Made by a program: the position numbers and the translations under genes
Notes under the pieces: model-generated
Told to the model about the DNA's origin: nothing
The model's input: the letters and a program-made list of their open reading frames with translations, nothing else
Databases searched by the model: none
Assembly: GCF_007859295.1 (NCBI RefSeq)
Contig: NZ_VOHB01000002.1
Location: 62,001-126,000 of the forward strand
Source: Planococcus sp. CPCC 101016
GTDB taxonomy: Bacteria > Bacillota > Bacilli > Bacillales_A > Planococcaceae
Direction: 5' to 3'
DNA: 64,000 nt
Shown here: piece after piece, positions 54,954 to 63,538 of the stretch
How the letters are laid out: each line of letters begins with the position of its first letter
Numbering within the stretch: position 1 is the first letter of the stretch

Positions 54954-56510
54954 ATGGGAGAACTTTTACTTTCCATGACCGCCATTGGAAAAAAATTCGG
55001 CCCAGTGACGGCGCTTCAAGGAGCGGAATTCCAGTTGAATAAAGGAGAAGTCCATGCCATTCTTGGCGTCAACGGAGCAGGAAAAAGCACATTGATCAAG
55101 ATTTTATCAGGAGTCTATCCGCAGGATGAAGGAAAGATTCGCCTGGACGGTTCAGATATTCGACTGGAATCACCGAAAGCGGCCAAAGAGCAAGGAATCT
55201 ACTGCGTCTATCAGGAAGTGGACACTGCAATTGTGGCGGAATTGACGGTTGGGGAAAATATTCTTCTCGACACGTTTGCAGAGAAGGGCAATCCCTTCGT
55301 CTCTAAACAGAAAATCAACAAGCGGGCTTATTCGGCATTGCTTGAGCTTCAAGCGGAAAGCATCGATGTCCAGCAAAAAGCTGCAAACCTGACATTGGCG
55401 GAAAAACAGATGGTGTTAATCGCAAGAGCCTTGGTCCACTCCGCAAAAATCATCATATTCGATGAACCGACAGCGCCGCTGTCGATTCATGAATCGGAAA
55501 AACTGTATGCTGTCATCACGAAATTAAAAGCACAGGGTGTAGGATGTGTTTTCATTTCCCACCGTTTGCCTGAAGTGTTTGAAATCAGCGACCGGATCAC
55601 GGTTATGCGGGAAGGCACCCTTGTCAAAACCTATGAGACTTCGGAAGCTGATCAAGATCAGGTCATTGAAGCAATGCTCGGGGCAGCGCTAAGCAATGAG
55701 CTGGAACCGCGGGCGCACGACATCGGTACGACGTTGCTGGAAGTGGAAAATTTATCGGATGGCCAAAAGCTCAAAGACTTGTCGCTGACGGTTGCACGTG
55801 GTGAAGTGGTTGGTGTCGTCGGTTTGGTGGGTGCAGGCAAAACGGAACTGGCGAAAGCATTGTTTGGCGGCACTCCTTTAACCTCGGGTACGATTAAGCT
55901 GTCAGGAAAAACAGCTAAAATCAAACACCCAGCAGATGCCATCAAAGCAGGAATGGCACTGATTCCTGAGGAACGCAGAAAAGAAGGGTTATTTGTTCAG
56001 GAGTCACTGGAAACCAACGCTTCATTTCCGAACCTGAAGAAATTTTCCAAGCGTCTATTGATGGATCGTAAAGAAGAAAAGCGCTTTGCTGATCAAATCA
56101 TTGAACGGCTGCGCATCAAAACCAATAATACCGAAACACCGCTTATTCACTTAAGTGGAGGAAATCAACAAAAAGTAGCAATCGGCAAATGGATTTCCCT
56201 CGATTCGGCCTTGTACTTGTTCGATGAGCCGACCAAAGGCGTAGACATCGGAGCCAAAGTCGATATATTTAAATTGATTCGCCAATTGGCCGAAAACGGC
56301 AAAGGGTGTTTATATTTTTCAAGTGAAATTCATGAAGCCATCGGAATCTCCGATCGTATTCTGGTAATGTACAATGGTCAAATCGTGAAAGAACTATCAC
56401 GACAAGAAGCGACCCAAGAAAGGATTTTATTGTATGCAAGCGGCGGAAAAGAAGAACTTGGGGAAGAACAAAAGCTCGGTGAAAGACAACGCAATTCAGT
56501 TTCTATTTAA
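54954..56510 (+). CDS. Sugar ABC transporter ATP-binding protein, RbsA type
   Basis: A 518-residue protein with two ATPase domains, as in RbsA/MglA. The first has Walker A GVNGAGKST and Walker B IIIFDEPTA, with a weak signature region (LTLAEKQM). The second has GLVGAGKTEL, signature LSGGNQQKV and LYLFDEPTKG. It would energise import with the permease encoded next. Its gene overlaps the permease gene by 77 bases, an unusually long overlap. Confidence 0.93.
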   Translation: MGELLLSMTAIGKKFGPVTALQGAEFQLNKGEVHAILGVNGAGKSTLIKILSGVYPQDEGKIRLDGSDIRLESPKAAKEQGIYCVYQEVDTAIVAELTVGENILLDTFAEKGNPFVSKQKINKRAYSALLELQAESIDVQQKAANLTLAEKQMVLIARALVHSAKIIIFDEPTAPLSIHESEKLYAVITKLKAQGVGCVFISHRLPEVFEISDRITVMREGTLVKTYETSEADQDQVIEAMLGAALSNELEPRAHDIGTTLLEVENLSDGQKLKDLSLTVARGEVVGVVGLVGAGKTELAKALFGGTPLTSGTIKLSGKTAKIKHPADAIKAGMALIPEERRKEGLFVQESLETNASFPNLKKFSKRLLMDRKEEKRFADQIIERLRIKTNNTETPLIHLSGGNQQKVAIGKWISLDSALYLFDEPTKGVDIGAKVDIFKLIRQLAENGKGCLYFSSEIHEAIGISDRILVMYNGQIVKELSRQEATQERILLYASGGKEELGEEQKLGERQRNSVSI

Positions 56511-57471
56511 ATATGGCGCCATTGCGCTGCTGGTCTTTATCATCTTTTATTTCAGCACAATCAGTGATGCCTTTTTCACATATGGCAATTTCACAGACAT
56601 CCTGCGCTCCATTTCCATCGTCACTTTATTGGCTTTAGGGGTGACGTTCACTTTGGTGGTGGATGGCTTTGATCTTTCTGTAGGTTCGACAATGTCTCTG
56701 TCTACGGTCGTTGCTGCCTCATTGATGGTTTGGTATGATATGCCGTTGTGGCTTGTGTTGGTCTTGCCGCTGCTTATTGGGGTTGCAGTCGGAGCGGTCA
56801 ATAGCTTCCTTATTGTTGTAATAGGCATTCCGGATTTGCTGGCAACTTTGAGCATGATGTATATCGTCGCCGGTTTGCACCGTACGTATACGGAAGGCTA
56901 CTCCATCTATAACAATATGCCTCTGACTTCGGGTGGGACTGCTCCTGGACAGCTATCGGAAGCATTTTTGTGGATCGGTCAAGGGCAGATGCTGGGTCTG
57001 CCCGTTCCGGTTTGGATCATGTTGGTGATGGTTCTCGCTTCTTACGTCATCCTCAACCATACACGCTGGGGAAGAGTGCTTTATATGACTGGTGGAAATG
57101 CGGAAGCAGCTACCTTGTCAGGTGTCAGCGTAAAAAAAGTGAAGTTTACCGCTTACGTCGTTTCAGGTATCTTTGCTTCCATGGCCGGTATCCTGTTTAC
57201 AGCCCGCGTAGGTTCGGGGCAGATTGATGCGGGAGCTCCATTGATGATGGAAGCTGTTGCAGCTGTCTTTGTCGGCTACTCGGTGTTAGGAGCAGGCAAA
57301 CCGAATGCGCTCGGTACATTTTTCGGAGCTGCAGTCATCGGTATCCTGTTGAACGGCTTAACGATTTTGAACCTTCCTTACTACGCTTTCGATATTATCA
57401 AAGGAGGCGTGCTGGTCGCTGCATTGGCAGTCACCTATGTCTACGCCAAAAAGAAATTCAGCAAGACATGA
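56434..57471 (+). CDS. Sugar ABC transporter permease, RbsC type
   Basis: A 345-residue membrane protein with eight to ten helices of the ribose/monosaccharide permease family: VDGFDLSVGSTMSLS, GIPDLLATLSMMYI, NAEAATLSGVSVKKVK and GGVLVAALAV. The ATG at 56434 lies inside the ATPase gene and has AAAGGAT eight bases upstream; an internal GTG at 56479 lacks a good site. A single permease would form a homodimer. Last gene of the mtnKA-ABC operon. Confidence 0.92.
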   Translation: MQAAEKKNLGKNKSSVKDNAIQFLFKYGAIALLVFIIFYFSTISDAFFTYGNFTDILRSISIVTLLALGVTFTLVVDGFDLSVGSTMSLSTVVAASLMVWYDMPLWLVLVLPLLIGVAVGAVNSFLIVVIGIPDLLATLSMMYIVAGLHRTYTEGYSIYNNMPLTSGGTAPGQLSEAFLWIGQGQMLGLPVPVWIMLVMVLASYVILNHTRWGRVLYMTGGNAEAATLSGVSVKKVKFTAYVVSGIFASMAGILFTARVGSGQIDAGAPLMMEAVAAVFVGYSVLGAGKPNALGTFFGAAVIGILLNGLTILNLPYYAFDIIKGGVLVAALAVTYVYAKKKFSKT

Positions 57472-57481
57472 TGGCCCAAAC

Positions 57482-57511
57482 AAAAAGGCTCCCTTTAGGG
57501 GAGCTTTTTGT
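57482..57511 (+). terminator. Terminator of the mtnKA-ABC operon
   Basis: AAAAAGGCTCCC / GGGGAGCTTTTTG stem with TTTA loop and T-run. Confidence 0.85.
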
Positions 57512-57518
57512 TTTGGGT

Positions 57519-58055
57519 TTATCTGTCCGGAGTATAGCTGGCGATCAGAACACCGGCGTCTGTCGAACGGATTTCCTGGAGGTTGAACATTTTCTGATCG
57601 GCGTTTTCCTTGAACAACCGTTTGCCTTCCCCTAAAACCAGCGGGAATGTCATGAGGTGCAATTCATCGATTAAATCATGCTTCAGCAAGGTTTCAATGA
57701 GCTCGGCACTGCCGTAGACTAAGAGCCGCTGTCCCGTTTTTTTCAGTCTGGCGACTTCCTGAGGGACATGGGTGGTAATAAGGCGCGCATTCCATTCTGT
57801 ACGCTTCAAGCTAGTGGAAGCCACATACTTCGGCAATTTGTTCATCCGGTCAGCAAACCCTTCTTCATCTTCCGCCGCTGGCCAAGCTGCCGCAAATCCT
57901 TCATACGTTACCCGGCCAAGCAGGAGGGCGTCGCTGCCGAACAGCAAATCCAGCTGGAACTTCGCTATTTCGTCGTCCCAATAAGGTGCAGTCCACGACG
58001 GCTCTTCCATGACCCCATCAAGCGTAAGATACATCGCTACAATGATTTTTCCCAT
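57519..58055 (-). CDS. Dihydrofolate-reductase-fold (RibD C-terminal domain) protein
   Basis: A 178-residue cytoplasmic protein of the RibD_C/YwjB-like reductase family: VAMYLTLDGVMEEPSW at the start, LLLGRVTYEGFAAAWP, KYVASTSL, and LVYGSAELIETLLKHDLIDEL. Members bind NADPH, but most have no known substrate. AAAGGAG is seven bases before the ATG at 58055 (an ATG at 58061 is too close). Convergent with the ABC operon. Confidence 0.85.
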   Translation of the reverse strand: MGKIIVAMYLTLDGVMEEPSWTAPYWDDEIAKFQLDLLFGSDALLLGRVTYEGFAAAWPAAEDEEGFADRMNKLPKYVASTSLKRTEWNARLITTHVPQEVARLKKTGQRLLVYGSAELIETLLKHDLIDELHLMTFPLVLGEGKRLFKENADQKMFNLQEIRSTDAGVLIASYTPDR

Positions 58056-58309
58056 GACCATTCTCCTTTGTGAATGAAATAAGAGCGGGCTTTTGTTTTA
58101 GTTGCAAAGCAGAGTTAGCGTATTCCCATATACTAAAATAAATTCTAGCTTAACTGGAAATACCCTTTAATTAAGAAGGGTGCTGAAAAATATTCTTGAG
58201 AATAGACTAGAAAGGATAAAGAAAAATTTGAACTTTTTAACAAAAAACTAACATCTCTTATGACATATAAAGTAAACTATAAGTACTATATAGCAGGGAG
58301 TGAAGCAGT

Positions 58310-59314
58310 GTGCAATGCAATAGCTGTTCAGTAGCAGCCATTAAGTTTGAAATCAAACTGGAAGGTGAAACAAATCTTTCCGTTTTGCAGATAGTCTTAG
58401 ATCATTTGAAGAGAAGAGAAATTGAAGTCGTCCAGAAAAAAAACAAGTTGCAGATGACTGAAAAAGGAGCCCGTGAATTTCTGGATTTTTGCGCGGACCT
58501 GTTGGATTTAGACCAAGCCGTGTTCCGTATCGATCAGGAAGCATGGCAGCCTTTAAGGGAAATGAGCCAGGTTTTTGCAACCGAATGGATTGACGAGGTC
58601 ATCAAAAATGAACGGCTGACGTGCCATTACCAGCCGATTGTGGATGCCGATGAAAACATCTTTGCCTACGAAATGCTGGCGCGTTTCCAAAATGAAGACG
58701 GTTCGATGATTTATCCGAATGAGATTTTCCCTGCAGCAAAAACCCGCGGTCGTCTTTATGCACTAGACCGGGTTTGCCGAATGACTGCGGTGAAATATGC
58801 GGCTGTACTGAAAAAGGAAAAGGCCTTCATCAACTTTATTCCTACCTCCATTTATTCACCTGAATTTTGTCTGCGCTCGACGATTTCGTTGTCTCAGCAA
58901 TTAGGGGTAGATCCGAAATCCTTGGTATTTGAAGTGGTGGAAACAGAAAAAGTGGACGACTTGGATCATTTGAAGAAAATCCTGGCTTATTACAAGGAAA
59001 AGGGATTCGACTATGCCTTGGATGATGTGGGTGAGGGGTATAGCACAATTGAAATGCTGGCGGATCTTAGGCCAAAGTATATGAAACTGGATATGCAATT
59101 TGTTCAAGATGTCTCGACTGATCCCGAAAAGCAAAGAATTGCCGATAAGTTTCTGAAGAAAGCATTGGAGATCGGCTCTGTTCCATTAGCGGAAGGAATC
59201 GAAACCCAGAAAGACTTTGACTGGCTAAAACAGCAAGGCTATCAATTATTCCAAGGCTATTATTTCGGCAAGCCGGCAGCATCGCCTTTATACAAAAAGC
59301 AAATAGAAGTATAA
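58310..59314 (+). CDS. EAL-domain cyclic-di-GMP phosphodiesterase
   Basis: A 334-residue cytoplasmic protein. Residues 1-95 form a short N-terminal region with a C-x-x-C pair at residues 3-6. The EAL domain (about 100-330) has catalytic residues in place: Glu121 in YEMLAR (EML instead of EAL), Asn in INFIP, Glu in FEVVETE, D-D in LDDVGEGYS, Lys in YMKLD, Glu in EGIET and Gln in FQGYYFG. It should cleave c-di-GMP to pGpG. Start GTG at 58310 after GGGAG. It may set the signal level read by the riboswitch at 40.2 kb. Confidence 0.92.
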   Translation: MQCNSCSVAAIKFEIKLEGETNLSVLQIVLDHLKRREIEVVQKKNKLQMTEKGAREFLDFCADLLDLDQAVFRIDQEAWQPLREMSQVFATEWIDEVIKNERLTCHYQPIVDADENIFAYEMLARFQNEDGSMIYPNEIFPAAKTRGRLYALDRVCRMTAVKYAAVLKKEKAFINFIPTSIYSPEFCLRSTISLSQQLGVDPKSLVFEVVETEKVDDLDHLKKILAYYKEKGFDYALDDVGEGYSTIEMLADLRPKYMKLDMQFVQDVSTDPEKQRIADKFLKKALEIGSVPLAEGIETQKDFDWLKQQGYQLFQGYYFGKPAASPLYKKQIEV

Positions 59315-59316
59315 AA

Positions 59317-59351
59317 CAAAACCCAGAACCGAAGAAGGTTGTTGGGTTTTA
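59317..59351 (+). terminator. Terminator of the EAL gene
   Basis: AAAACCCA / TGGGTTTT stem with inner ACC/GGT pairing. Confidence 0.7.
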
Positions 59352-59403
59352 TCTAACTATGATTTTATGGAAAAACGAAATTTTCATAGAACCATTTACA
59401 TGA

Positions 59404-59447
59404 AAATAAAAACACAGGAACCTTCGCTAAGAAGATTCCTGTGTTTT
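59404..59447 (-). terminator. Terminator of the siderophore ABC operon
   Basis: AAAACACAGGAA / TTCCTGTGTTTT stem, T-rich on the minus-strand 3' side. Confidence 0.8.
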
Positions 59448-59453
59448 CGTTTG

Positions 59454-60461
59454 TCATTTTTTTAGCAGCAAGTAAATGAAATAAGGAGCGCCGATCAGCG
59501 CGGCCATGATGCCTGCTGGAATTCCAGAAGGTTCGAGCAGGTTGCGGCCGACGGTATCCGCCAATAGCAACAGCCAGCCGCCGATTAAAATAGCAAGCGG
59601 CAGAAACAGTTGATGACGCGGGCCGACGAGAGATTTGGCGATATGCGGTGCCATCAGGCCGATGAACGCGATTCCGCCAGTAACCGAGACAGCTGCTGCA
59701 GCAAGCGCAACAGCGGCGATCAGCAATCCCAGCCTTTCCTTTTCGATGGAAACGCCTATGCCGACAGCGACTGGATCGCTGAGACCCAGGACATTCATTC
59801 GATTGGCTTTATAGAGGGTGAAGGGGATCAGCACCAGCAGCCATGGCAGAATGGCCACAATGAATGGCCAATCAGCTCCCCAAATATTGCCGGCCAGCCA
59901 ACTTGCGATGAAGTCGACTTTTTCAGGTTCTGCCGAAGAAATCAACACGATCATGACTCCGGACAAGGCCATTGAAAAGCCAATTCCGACAAGTACCAAA
60001 CGGATTGGCTGCAAGCCAGTAGTGCGGGAGTAAGAGAATGCGTAAATAAGTGCAGCGGTCGCAAGTGCTCCGCCAAATGCCACAAGCGGCAGCAGGTAAA
60101 CAAAAGCGCCAGCCTCTACCGGAATGAACAGGAAGAACACCGCAATGGCGACGCCGGCTCCAGAGTTGATGCCAATGATCCCAGGGTCTGCCAAATCATT
60201 GCGCGTTACACTTTGCAAAATCGCACCGGATAAAGCCAGCGCCATACCGGCCAGCAACGTGATTAAAACACGCGGAAGCCGAATGGAAAACAGGATAAAG
60301 TCTTCCTTAAACGTCCCTTGTCCGAAAATTGCCGGTAATAGACGGTCATAGGAAATAGGGGAATAGCCAAGGCCCATACTGGCGACCACTGTTAAAACGA
60401 TTAAAGCAAGCAACAGATAGAACGAAATACGTTGTTTTTTAAGTAAACCTGGATGGATCAT
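59454..60461 (-). CDS. Iron-siderophore ABC transporter permease (FecCD family), second subunit
   Basis: A 335-residue permease with about nine membrane segments. FecCD markers: RLPRVLITLLAGMALALSGAILQ, DPGIIGINSGAGVA and GGIAFIGLMAPHIAKSLVG, which contains the coupling helix contacting the ATPase. It overlaps the preceding permease gene by four bases (ATGA). The two permeases form a heterodimer for import of ferric siderophores. Confidence 0.93.
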   Translation of the reverse strand: MIHPGLLKKQRISFYLLLALIVLTVVASMGLGYSPISYDRLLPAIFGQGTFKEDFILFSIRLPRVLITLLAGMALALSGAILQSVTRNDLADPGIIGINSGAGVAIAVFFLFIPVEAGAFVYLLPLVAFGGALATAALIYAFSYSRTTGLQPIRLVLVGIGFSMALSGVMIVLISSAEPEKVDFIASWLAGNIWGADWPFIVAILPWLLVLIPFTLYKANRMNVLGLSDPVAVGIGVSIEKERLGLLIAAVALAAAAVSVTGGIAFIGLMAPHIAKSLVGPRHQLFLPLAILIGGWLLLLADTVGRNLLEPSGIPAGIMAALIGAPYFIYLLLKK

Positions 60462-61456
60462 GCGAATGCTTTCCCTCCTTTACGGACAATAATCAGGAAG
60501 AATGGCAATCCAATGATCGCGATAATTGCTGCAACCGGTGTTTCGTATGGTGAATTGATAGTCCGGCCAATCAGATCGGCGAGCAGCATGAAAATGGCAC
60601 CGGCCACTGCAGACATTGGAAGGATGAAGCGGTAATCAGTTCCGACAATCGCCCGCACCACATGTGGAATCATTAGCCCGATAAAAGCCATATTGCCGGC
60701 AAGTGCAACGGCGGCACCTGCAAGGAGGGTGATAATGACAAAAAGAATTGCTTTGATTTGTGCCGTTTTCTGGCCCAAACCTATTGCAGCTTCTTCGCTC
60801 AAACTGAGAATGGTCAATTGCCGGGACAATAGCAGCGCAATGAGCAGAGACACCGCTATGAATGGGACAACTACCTGCAGCTGACCCCAAGAGGTGCCAA
60901 TCAATCCGCCGGCAGTCCACTGGGAAACGTTTTTTGAGATATTGAAGTACAAACCGATGCCTTCAGCAATTGCTGTCAGAAAGGCCGAAATGGCAGCGCC
61001 TGCAAGAACAATTCGGAAAGGGGAAAAGCCGCCTTTTTTCGCAGCGCCGATGCCAAACACCAAGCCTGCACCTACAGCAGCGCCGATAAAGCAGGCAATC
61101 ATAATGCCAAAATAATTGGCGGCTGGGATGAATGCCAATGTGAAAGCAAGAGCCGCATTGGCTCCTGCCGTCAGGCCAAGAAGACCTGGATCGGCCAGCG
61201 GATTGCGGGTCATGCCCTGCATCATCGCTCCTGACACTGCAAGGGCGGCACCTACGAAGATGGCCGCAACTTCACGCGGCAGCCGGATTTCACGAATGAC
61301 GCCGATGCCATCACTAGAGCTGGTAGAAAACAAGGCCAGCCCTACTTCCTTCAGGCTGATGTCCGCCGCTCCAAAAATCAATGAGACGATAAGCGTAAGC
61401 ACCAGTAGGAGCAGACTTAAGATAAATTTCATTGGAAAGGGAATTTTAGGACTCAT
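60458..61456 (-). CDS. Iron-siderophore ABC transporter permease (FecCD family), first subunit
   Basis: A 332-residue permease with the same FecCD markers: RLPREVAAIFVGAALAVSGAM, DPGLLGLTAGANAA and GNMAFIGLMIPHVVRAIVG. It is separated from the binding-protein gene upstream by 225 bases holding an attenuator-type hairpin. It is co-transcribed with the second permease. Confidence 0.93.
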   Translation of the reverse strand: MSPKIPFPMKFILSLLLLVLTLIVSLIFGAADISLKEVGLALFSTSSSDGIGVIREIRLPREVAAIFVGAALAVSGAMMQGMTRNPLADPGLLGLTAGANAALAFTLAFIPAANYFGIMIACFIGAAVGAGLVFGIGAAKKGGFSPFRIVLAGAAISAFLTAIAEGIGLYFNISKNVSQWTAGGLIGTSWGQLQVVVPFIAVSLLIALLLSRQLTILSLSEEAAIGLGQKTAQIKAILFVIITLLAGAAVALAGNMAFIGLMIPHVVRAIVGTDYRFILPMSAVAGAIFMLLADLIGRTINSPYETPVAAIIAIIGLPFFLIIVRKGGKAFA

Positions 61457-61481
61457 TAATCATCATCTTTTCCTAAGAATA

Positions 61482-61514
61482 AAAGAGGAATTCCAAAATC
61501 AGAATTCCTCTTCT
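61482..61514 (-). terminator. Intra-operon hairpin between binding protein and permeases
   Basis: Perfect stem AAGAGGAATTC / GAATTCCTCTT followed by TTTTATT on the minus strand, 26 bases before the first permease start. It probably lowers permease expression relative to the binding protein. Confidence 0.65.
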
Positions 61515-61681
61515 TTGGTATTAAAGTTTAACATAATAAATCACTTTTATAGTTCGCATGAATAACTCTATACGTTGAACTCAAGAATCCTAGCTTAAAG
61601 CAGAGCCGCTGTTTTGCAGAATACTGGAAGTGAAAAAGATTCGTTCAACTTATCCGGAGAAAGTTCGATAACTTATCTTAG

Positions 61682-62608
61682 TCACTTGCCTAAGAAGTTT
61701 TCAATGAAGAATTCCAATTGGTATTCCAGTGTAATCGGGTCATTGAAGTAGAATTCTTTTGCGTTAGCTTCAAAGATTTGGCCATTTTTGGCTGCAGGTG
61801 TATTTTTGTACAGGTCAGTTTCCTGGAAAGAGTTATCTTGCGTGCTGTCTTTGCTGAAAATCACGTAGTCACCCATGTATTCAGGCAATACTTCCTGTGA
61901 CAACATATAGTAACCGTCTGCTAAAGCCATTTCTTCCACTTTTGCGGGCATTTTTAATTTCATTTCCTGGTAAAGGATTTCGGTTCCGCGTCCCCAGTTG
62001 TCTCCGAATACATATATTTGCTTATCGAAGTTTTCAATAACGGAAACAGTCGTTTCCTCGCCAATTTTAGCACGGATGTCTTCACCGGCTTGCTGTGCAC
62101 GATCCTGGAAATCAGTAATCCAAGCCTGTGCTTCTTTTTCTTTGTTCAGCACTTTGCCGATTGCCAGGTGCTGATCCAAGTAACTCAACTTGCCGTAAGT
62201 GAATGTAACTGTTGGTGCGATTTCGCTTAATTTGTCGATGTTGTTAAGAGTGGAGCCGCCAAGGATCAAGTCGGGCTCAAGTTCAATGATTTTTTCAAGG
62301 TCTGTGTCTGCTACTTCTTCCACATCTTTTAGCTCTTCTTCAAAGCGCGGATTGTTTTTTGACCATGAATCGACTCCTACTAGAGGAACGTCCAAGGATA
62401 ATACGTCACCGGTATAAGAAGAAAGGACAATGACGCGTTGTGGATCTGCAGGAACTTCCACAGGACCGCTTTCAGATTCATATGTAATGGTTTCTGGGGC
62501 TTTATCGGTTTCTGCAGCGTCTGCTTCCTCGGAAGTTGAATCGGAATTGCAGGCACCCAGGATCAGCAGCAAAGCAAATAAAAATAAAGGCAAGAATAGT
62601 TTTTTCAT
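61682..62608 (-). CDS. Iron-siderophore-binding lipoprotein
   Basis: A 308-residue lipoprotein (lipobox ILGAC, cysteine at 20) of the FhuD/FepB-like helical-backbone binding-protein family: VPADPQRVIVLSSYTGDVLSLDV, LEPDLILGGSTLNNIDKLSEIAPTV and VSVIENFDKQIYVFGD. It captures a ferric siderophore on the cell surface for the two permeases. The exact siderophore cannot be told. It follows the ATPase gene after five bases. Confidence 0.92.
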   Translation of the reverse strand: MKKLFLPLFLFALLLILGACNSDSTSEEADAAETDKAPETITYESESGPVEVPADPQRVIVLSSYTGDVLSLDVPLVGVDSWSKNNPRFEEELKDVEEVADTDLEKIIELEPDLILGGSTLNNIDKLSEIAPTVTFTYGKLSYLDQHLAIGKVLNKEKEAQAWITDFQDRAQQAGEDIRAKIGEETTVSVIENFDKQIYVFGDNWGRGTEILYQEMKLKMPAKVEEMALADGYYMLSQEVLPEYMGDYVIFSKDSTQDNSFQETDLYKNTPAAKNGQIFEANAKEFYFNDPITLEYQLEFFIENFLGK

Positions 62609-62613
62609 GTCGG

Positions 62614-63405
62614 TCAGACTCCTTTGATTAGGTTATATGTAGTGCACATTGGTTTTTGTGTTCTCGGATCCAGCCCGATTTCCGCGTCAATTCGGAAAAC
62701 CTCTTTTAAGACAGGCTGAGTAATGACTTCATGACAGGTGCCGGCTTTGACAATTTGGCCGTCTTTCATGGCGATGATATGGTCGGCAAATCGTGCTGCC
62801 TGATTCAGGTCGTGCAGCACCATGATAATGGTGCGTTCCTGTTCCTGGTTCAGTTGTTGCAGCAGTTCGAGGATTTCCAGCTGATGGGCCATGTCCAGAT
62901 ACGTGGTCGGTTCATCCAGAAAAATCATTTCGGTTTCTTGTGCCAATGCCATGGCAATCCAAACACGCTGGCGCTGGCCACCGGATAAAGCGTCAACCGG
63001 ATGATATTTAAAGAACTGGGTGCCCGTCACGTCAAGGGCCCAATTGATGATTTCGTAATCTCTTTTCGACAAGCGTCCAAAACCTTTCTGGTATGGGAAG
63101 CGGCCGTAGGAAACCAGTTCACCGACCGTCAATCCTGCAGCGCTGTCAGGCGTTTGGGGCAGGATAGCCATTTTCTTAGCCAGTGACTTGGTGTTTTCCT
63201 GAGCAATATTGCTGCCATCCAACACCACTGATCCGGATTGATGCGAAATCACGCGAGTAATCGCTTTTAACAGCGTTGATTTGCCGCAGCCGTTAGAGCC
63301 GATGATGGTGGTGATTTTTTTATCGGGAATTTGAACGGTCAGATCTTTAACGATCAAACGGTCTCCGTAACCAATATTCAGCTCCTCGGTGAACAAACGC
63401 ACCAT
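62614..63405 (-). CDS. Iron-siderophore ABC transporter ATP-binding protein
   Basis: A 263-residue FhuC/YusV-type ATPase. Walker A GSNGCGKST, signature LSGGQRQRVWIAMAL, Walker B MIFLDEPTTYLD and H-loop VLHDLNQAARF are complete. First gene of the operon ATPase, binding protein, permease, permease, an order less common than binding-protein-first. AAGGAGG precedes its ATG and a Fur box lies about 40 bases upstream. Confidence 0.94.
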   Translation of the reverse strand: MVRLFTEELNIGYGDRLIVKDLTVQIPDKKITTIIGSNGCGKSTLLKAITRVISHQSGSVVLDGSNIAQENTKSLAKKMAILPQTPDSAAGLTVGELVSYGRFPYQKGFGRLSKRDYEIINWALDVTGTQFFKYHPVDALSGGQRQRVWIAMALAQETEMIFLDEPTTYLDMAHQLEILELLQQLNQEQERTIIMVLHDLNQAARFADHIIAMKDGQIVKAGTCHEVITQPVLKEVFRIDAEIGLDPRTQKPMCTTYNLIKGV

Positions 63406-63444
63406 TCCAAAAAACCTCCTTTTCTAAATAAATACTCTTTATCG

Positions 63445-63473
63445 TTGATAATGATTCTCATTTTCAGTACAAT
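63445..63473 (+). promoter_or_regulatory. Promoter of the ferredoxin-NADP reductase gene overlapping a Fur box
   Basis: TTGATA (63445-63450), exactly 17 bases, TACAAT (63468-63473): a strong plus-strand promoter whose spacer is filled by the Fur box. Confidence 0.65.
63447..63465. promoter_or_regulatory. Fur box between divergent iron-uptake and reductase genes
   Basis: GATAATGATTCTCATTTTC closely matches the 19-bp Fur consensus (GATAATGATAATCATTATC), 15 of 19 positions. It overlaps a plus-strand promoter and a candidate minus-strand one (TTGATT, 17 bases, CATTAT), so Fur with iron would silence both sides. Confidence 0.85.
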
Positions 63474-63538
63474 CAATACTATAAGACTAATTTGTGAGGT
63501 TGTCAATACAAATTATAGATGAGCGGGAGTGAAGATAG

